This document shows, piece by piece, positions 61,698-64,000 of a stretch of 64,000 nucleotides of DNA. The stretch is from Spatholobus suberectus (taxonomy: Eukaryota; Streptophyta; Magnoliopsida; Fabales; Fabaceae), in assembly GCA_004329165.1 (NCBI GenBank), contig CM014729.1:62088542-62152541 (forward strand), in the 5' to 3' direction. Under the pieces are notes generated by a model, which had not been told where the DNA came from, made no database searches, and saw nothing but the letters and a program-made list of their open reading frames with translations. The position numbers were made by a program, and so were the translations under genes. The number at the start of each line of letters is the position of its first letter. Position 1 is the stretch's first letter.

Positions 61698-64000
61698 TGT
61701 AACAACCAAACTGTCACCACTAAACAACCCTACTAATCATGCTCTTATCGTCATCTTAGGTAAATAAAATCATAACATATAAATATGTAGCATACACATA
61801 CTAAGAGGTTCATCCATCTCTCTTACTGCCATACATCATTGTCATTATAACTGTCAACAACAAAAGGGTAAAGGGAATAATACTAGGCCATAACAAAACA
61901 ATAATCAAATATACATCCCCGGGAGAAAGGAATACAAAAACTCACTGCCTATAACTGGTCATACTATACAATCCCATCAAAAGAATGAAATTGAATATAC
62001 AAAACACAAAGCTTGGCTCTTCAAGGCAAACACCTTCAACCTCACAATTCCATCCTCAACTTTAAGAAGTCAGGTCCATGGAAGCATCGCCATCTGCTCC
62101 CTCGCCATAAGACGTGATCATCATAGGCACACCAGCACAATAACAACAATAAGACATCTAACAACAATAAAATAATGCAAGGGTAAGCTTACTAAAACAA
62201 CAGTATAACATATACATTCTGAAACCATCACAATTTTCAACATTCATACCCATACGGACATATATATATATATAGCATTCATTCATATGGCAAGAGTTCT
62301 CCGTCCATAACTCCATATGACAACTAGTCCACCACAACTATGTTAATGCATGTTGACATGACTCTCGAGAGATTTCACAACTTCTTGGTTGATTAGCCAA
62401 GTCTCACCCTCTACCATGCCCTATCCAAGCACCATTCAAGGGTTGCCGAAACTCTGATTTGCCGATAAGCTTAGTGGTGTGTCGGGATAAGTGTATGTGG
62501 GTGGTGGCTTAGCGCGACACAAGGCCTGCACCGCTTTGGCCCTCTGCGAAATCGCCCATCCATTCATCCCCTATAGGCCCATCTTTAAGACCCCACATTT
62601 TATCCAGGCACTAGGTTAGAGGCCCGTTTGAGCTGTAACTCCTGTCAACCATCCAGCTTACGTACCTGCCCACACAATGACATGAGGCCCATCACAGCCT
62701 CAGCCAACAATATATGCATGAAATACATGTATCACAACATCATAACCACTCAATCACAACACAACAACATATAATTGTGTAGCAACACAACAATAGTGAT
62801 ACAACACCATGTGGGCCCGACTAACACCACACGGGGTCCAACAAATACTACCAATAGCATGCAGGCCCATTCTAGCCTCATACATAGTCAATAGGTAAGG
62901 CCCTATCCAAGCAACCTGCCACTTTAGGACCTTATCGAAGTAGCATACATTTTATGGGTAAAAACCCAAACAACAATACTTACAAACAGTGGAGGTCCTA
63001 TCTAAGCAACCTGTCACTCTATCCACATTCTCAACCTCAGACTCACACTAGAAGTCCTTCTCAATCATGTTTCACACAACCACACTTTCCAAAATGATCA
63101 ACTGCAGAACTCTACATTTGCTCAGCGACCCACATGCTCGCTTAGTGAAGACCTTCCTTACAAAGGACCAACTTTCCCAGCAAAGGCTTTTCGCTCAGCG
63201 ACCATGAGTCTCGCTCAGCGAATTAGAGTCATTCGTCTAACAACAACTGGAGTCGCTTAGCGAATTTGTTCCAGGGTCCTTCTCCAAATTCCATCGTCTA
63301 CATTTCGCTCAGCGAATCACTTACTCGCTCAGCAAATAGCCATTTCAGAGAGCAGCCAGAATCTATACACACACACTCCTCACTCAACTAACTTGTTATT
63401 CGCCTAGCAACTCAATTGCAATAGAGAGCACCACTCTCCAGGGCTCCCAATTCACTTAGCGAGCCTAGCATTCACTCAGCGAATTATTTCCAAATATTCT
63501 GGAGTACCCACACTCGCTTAGCGAGCCACGCACTAGCTTAGCTACCTCTCTTCTGGAAATCAATTTCCATGAACACTAGCTCAGTAAACAATATTTCACT
63601 CAGCGAATCCCTCTTACACTACAGCCATTTCTGCCACTCAATAACACTCGCTCAACGACGCAATGGGTTGCTCAACAGATCCTCAACCTGATGGTCTCTC
63701 TTCAGTCTTAGGGGCACTCTCACTTAGCGAGGCCCGTAGTTGCTCAACAACTATTAGACATCAGCAATAGAACTCTCTTCAAAAAACCCCAAAAATCTAA
63801 ACTTTTCGCTCATTCATACCCTAAATCGATCCCACAAAGATTGAATACGATTACACAACAACCCACAACAACATACTCAACACATCTATACAAGCATTTC
63901 CAACAAAAATCATCCACGAAAGTCTAGAAACCCATTTCTAGCAACATTGCCATAAATTCATCCAAATCATGCGTTCCAACATAAACCACATCAACATAAG
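61698..64000 (-). mobile_element. LTR, same family as 45485-48048, partial at window edge
   Basis: Begins TGTAACAACC. Read inverted it follows the second half of the LTR at 45485-48048 block by block: TATACAATCCCATCAA, CATCTCTCTTA, GACTCTCGAGAGATTTC, AAGCTTA, GACACAAGGCCTGCA, AGGCACTAGGTTAGAGGCC. Since the matching end of the other copy is its 3' end, this one is inverted and its 5' end lies past 64000. 63110-63735 holds the CGCTNAGCGA cluster. Confidence 0.75.
63110..63735. repeat. Cluster of TCGCT(C/T)AGCGA palindromes
   Basis: By eye about 18 perfect or near copies of the palindrome TCGCTNAGCGA in 625 bases (for example near 63190, 63211, 63250, 63305, 63510), separated by unrelated sequence. 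It sits at the position in the LTR where the related element at 45485 has AATCGATT motifs. Confidence 0.85.

Noticed and set aside
63110..63735. Possible CRISPR-like array of spaced short repeats
   Set aside because: Repeats are about 11 bases, imperfect and irregularly spaced, in a plant LTR; no cas-like genes. Not CRISPR.

Overview
This is plant nuclear DNA, most likely from a legume close to soybean (Glycine). The evidence is: genes split by short-exon GT-AG introns, AT-rich intergenic DNA, dense MITEs and foldback elements, solo LTRs bounded by TG...CA with 5-bp target duplications, and protein matches to plant families (type-A response regulator, mitochondrial SDH4, B12D, GDSL esterase/lipase). 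The species is an inference from repeat style; no search was run. All four recognisable host genes and the one host pseudogene lie on the minus strand.

Layout. 1-1352: 5' part of a cytokinin type-A response regulator (four exons; the rest runs off the left edge). 1.5-14 kb: intergenic, filled with small DNA transposons, including a hAT-like element with an 8-bp duplication and several long hairpin elements. 14.2-19.4 kb: SDH4, the nuclear gene for a membrane anchor of succinate dehydrogenase, in five exons with a possible 14-nt microexon. 19.5-27.7 kb: repeats, including a 5'-truncated LINE that jumped into a Helitron-like element and left a perfect 17-bp duplication. 27.7-29.3 kb: B12D-like gene (three exons) with a tandem duplication inside intron 2. 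29.3-39.8 kb: a hAT-like element, microsatellites, a MITE and LTR fragments. 39.8-53.1 kb: a tandem GDSL pair. The right copy looks intact (five exons, 372 aa). The left copy is dead: it lost its 5' end, carries stops, a frameshift and splice-site mutations, and is split by a 2.56-kb LTR. A second LTR with another LTR nested inside it sits in its 3' flank. 53-64 kb: Helitron-like pieces, a solo LTR, and the start of an inverted LTR of the same family as the one that split the GDSL copy.

The host genes do not form a pathway; they are independent loci between transposon blocks. I found no tRNA, rRNA, CRISPR or dedicated novel gene system. The oddest pattern is in the LTRs: three long LTRs carry, at about the same distance from their 3' end, a cluster of short palindromic repeats, but the palindrome differs between insertions (AATCGATT type, CGCTNAGCG type, GCTTAGCGC type). 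Two shorter DNA elements near 5 and 7 kb show a similar swap.
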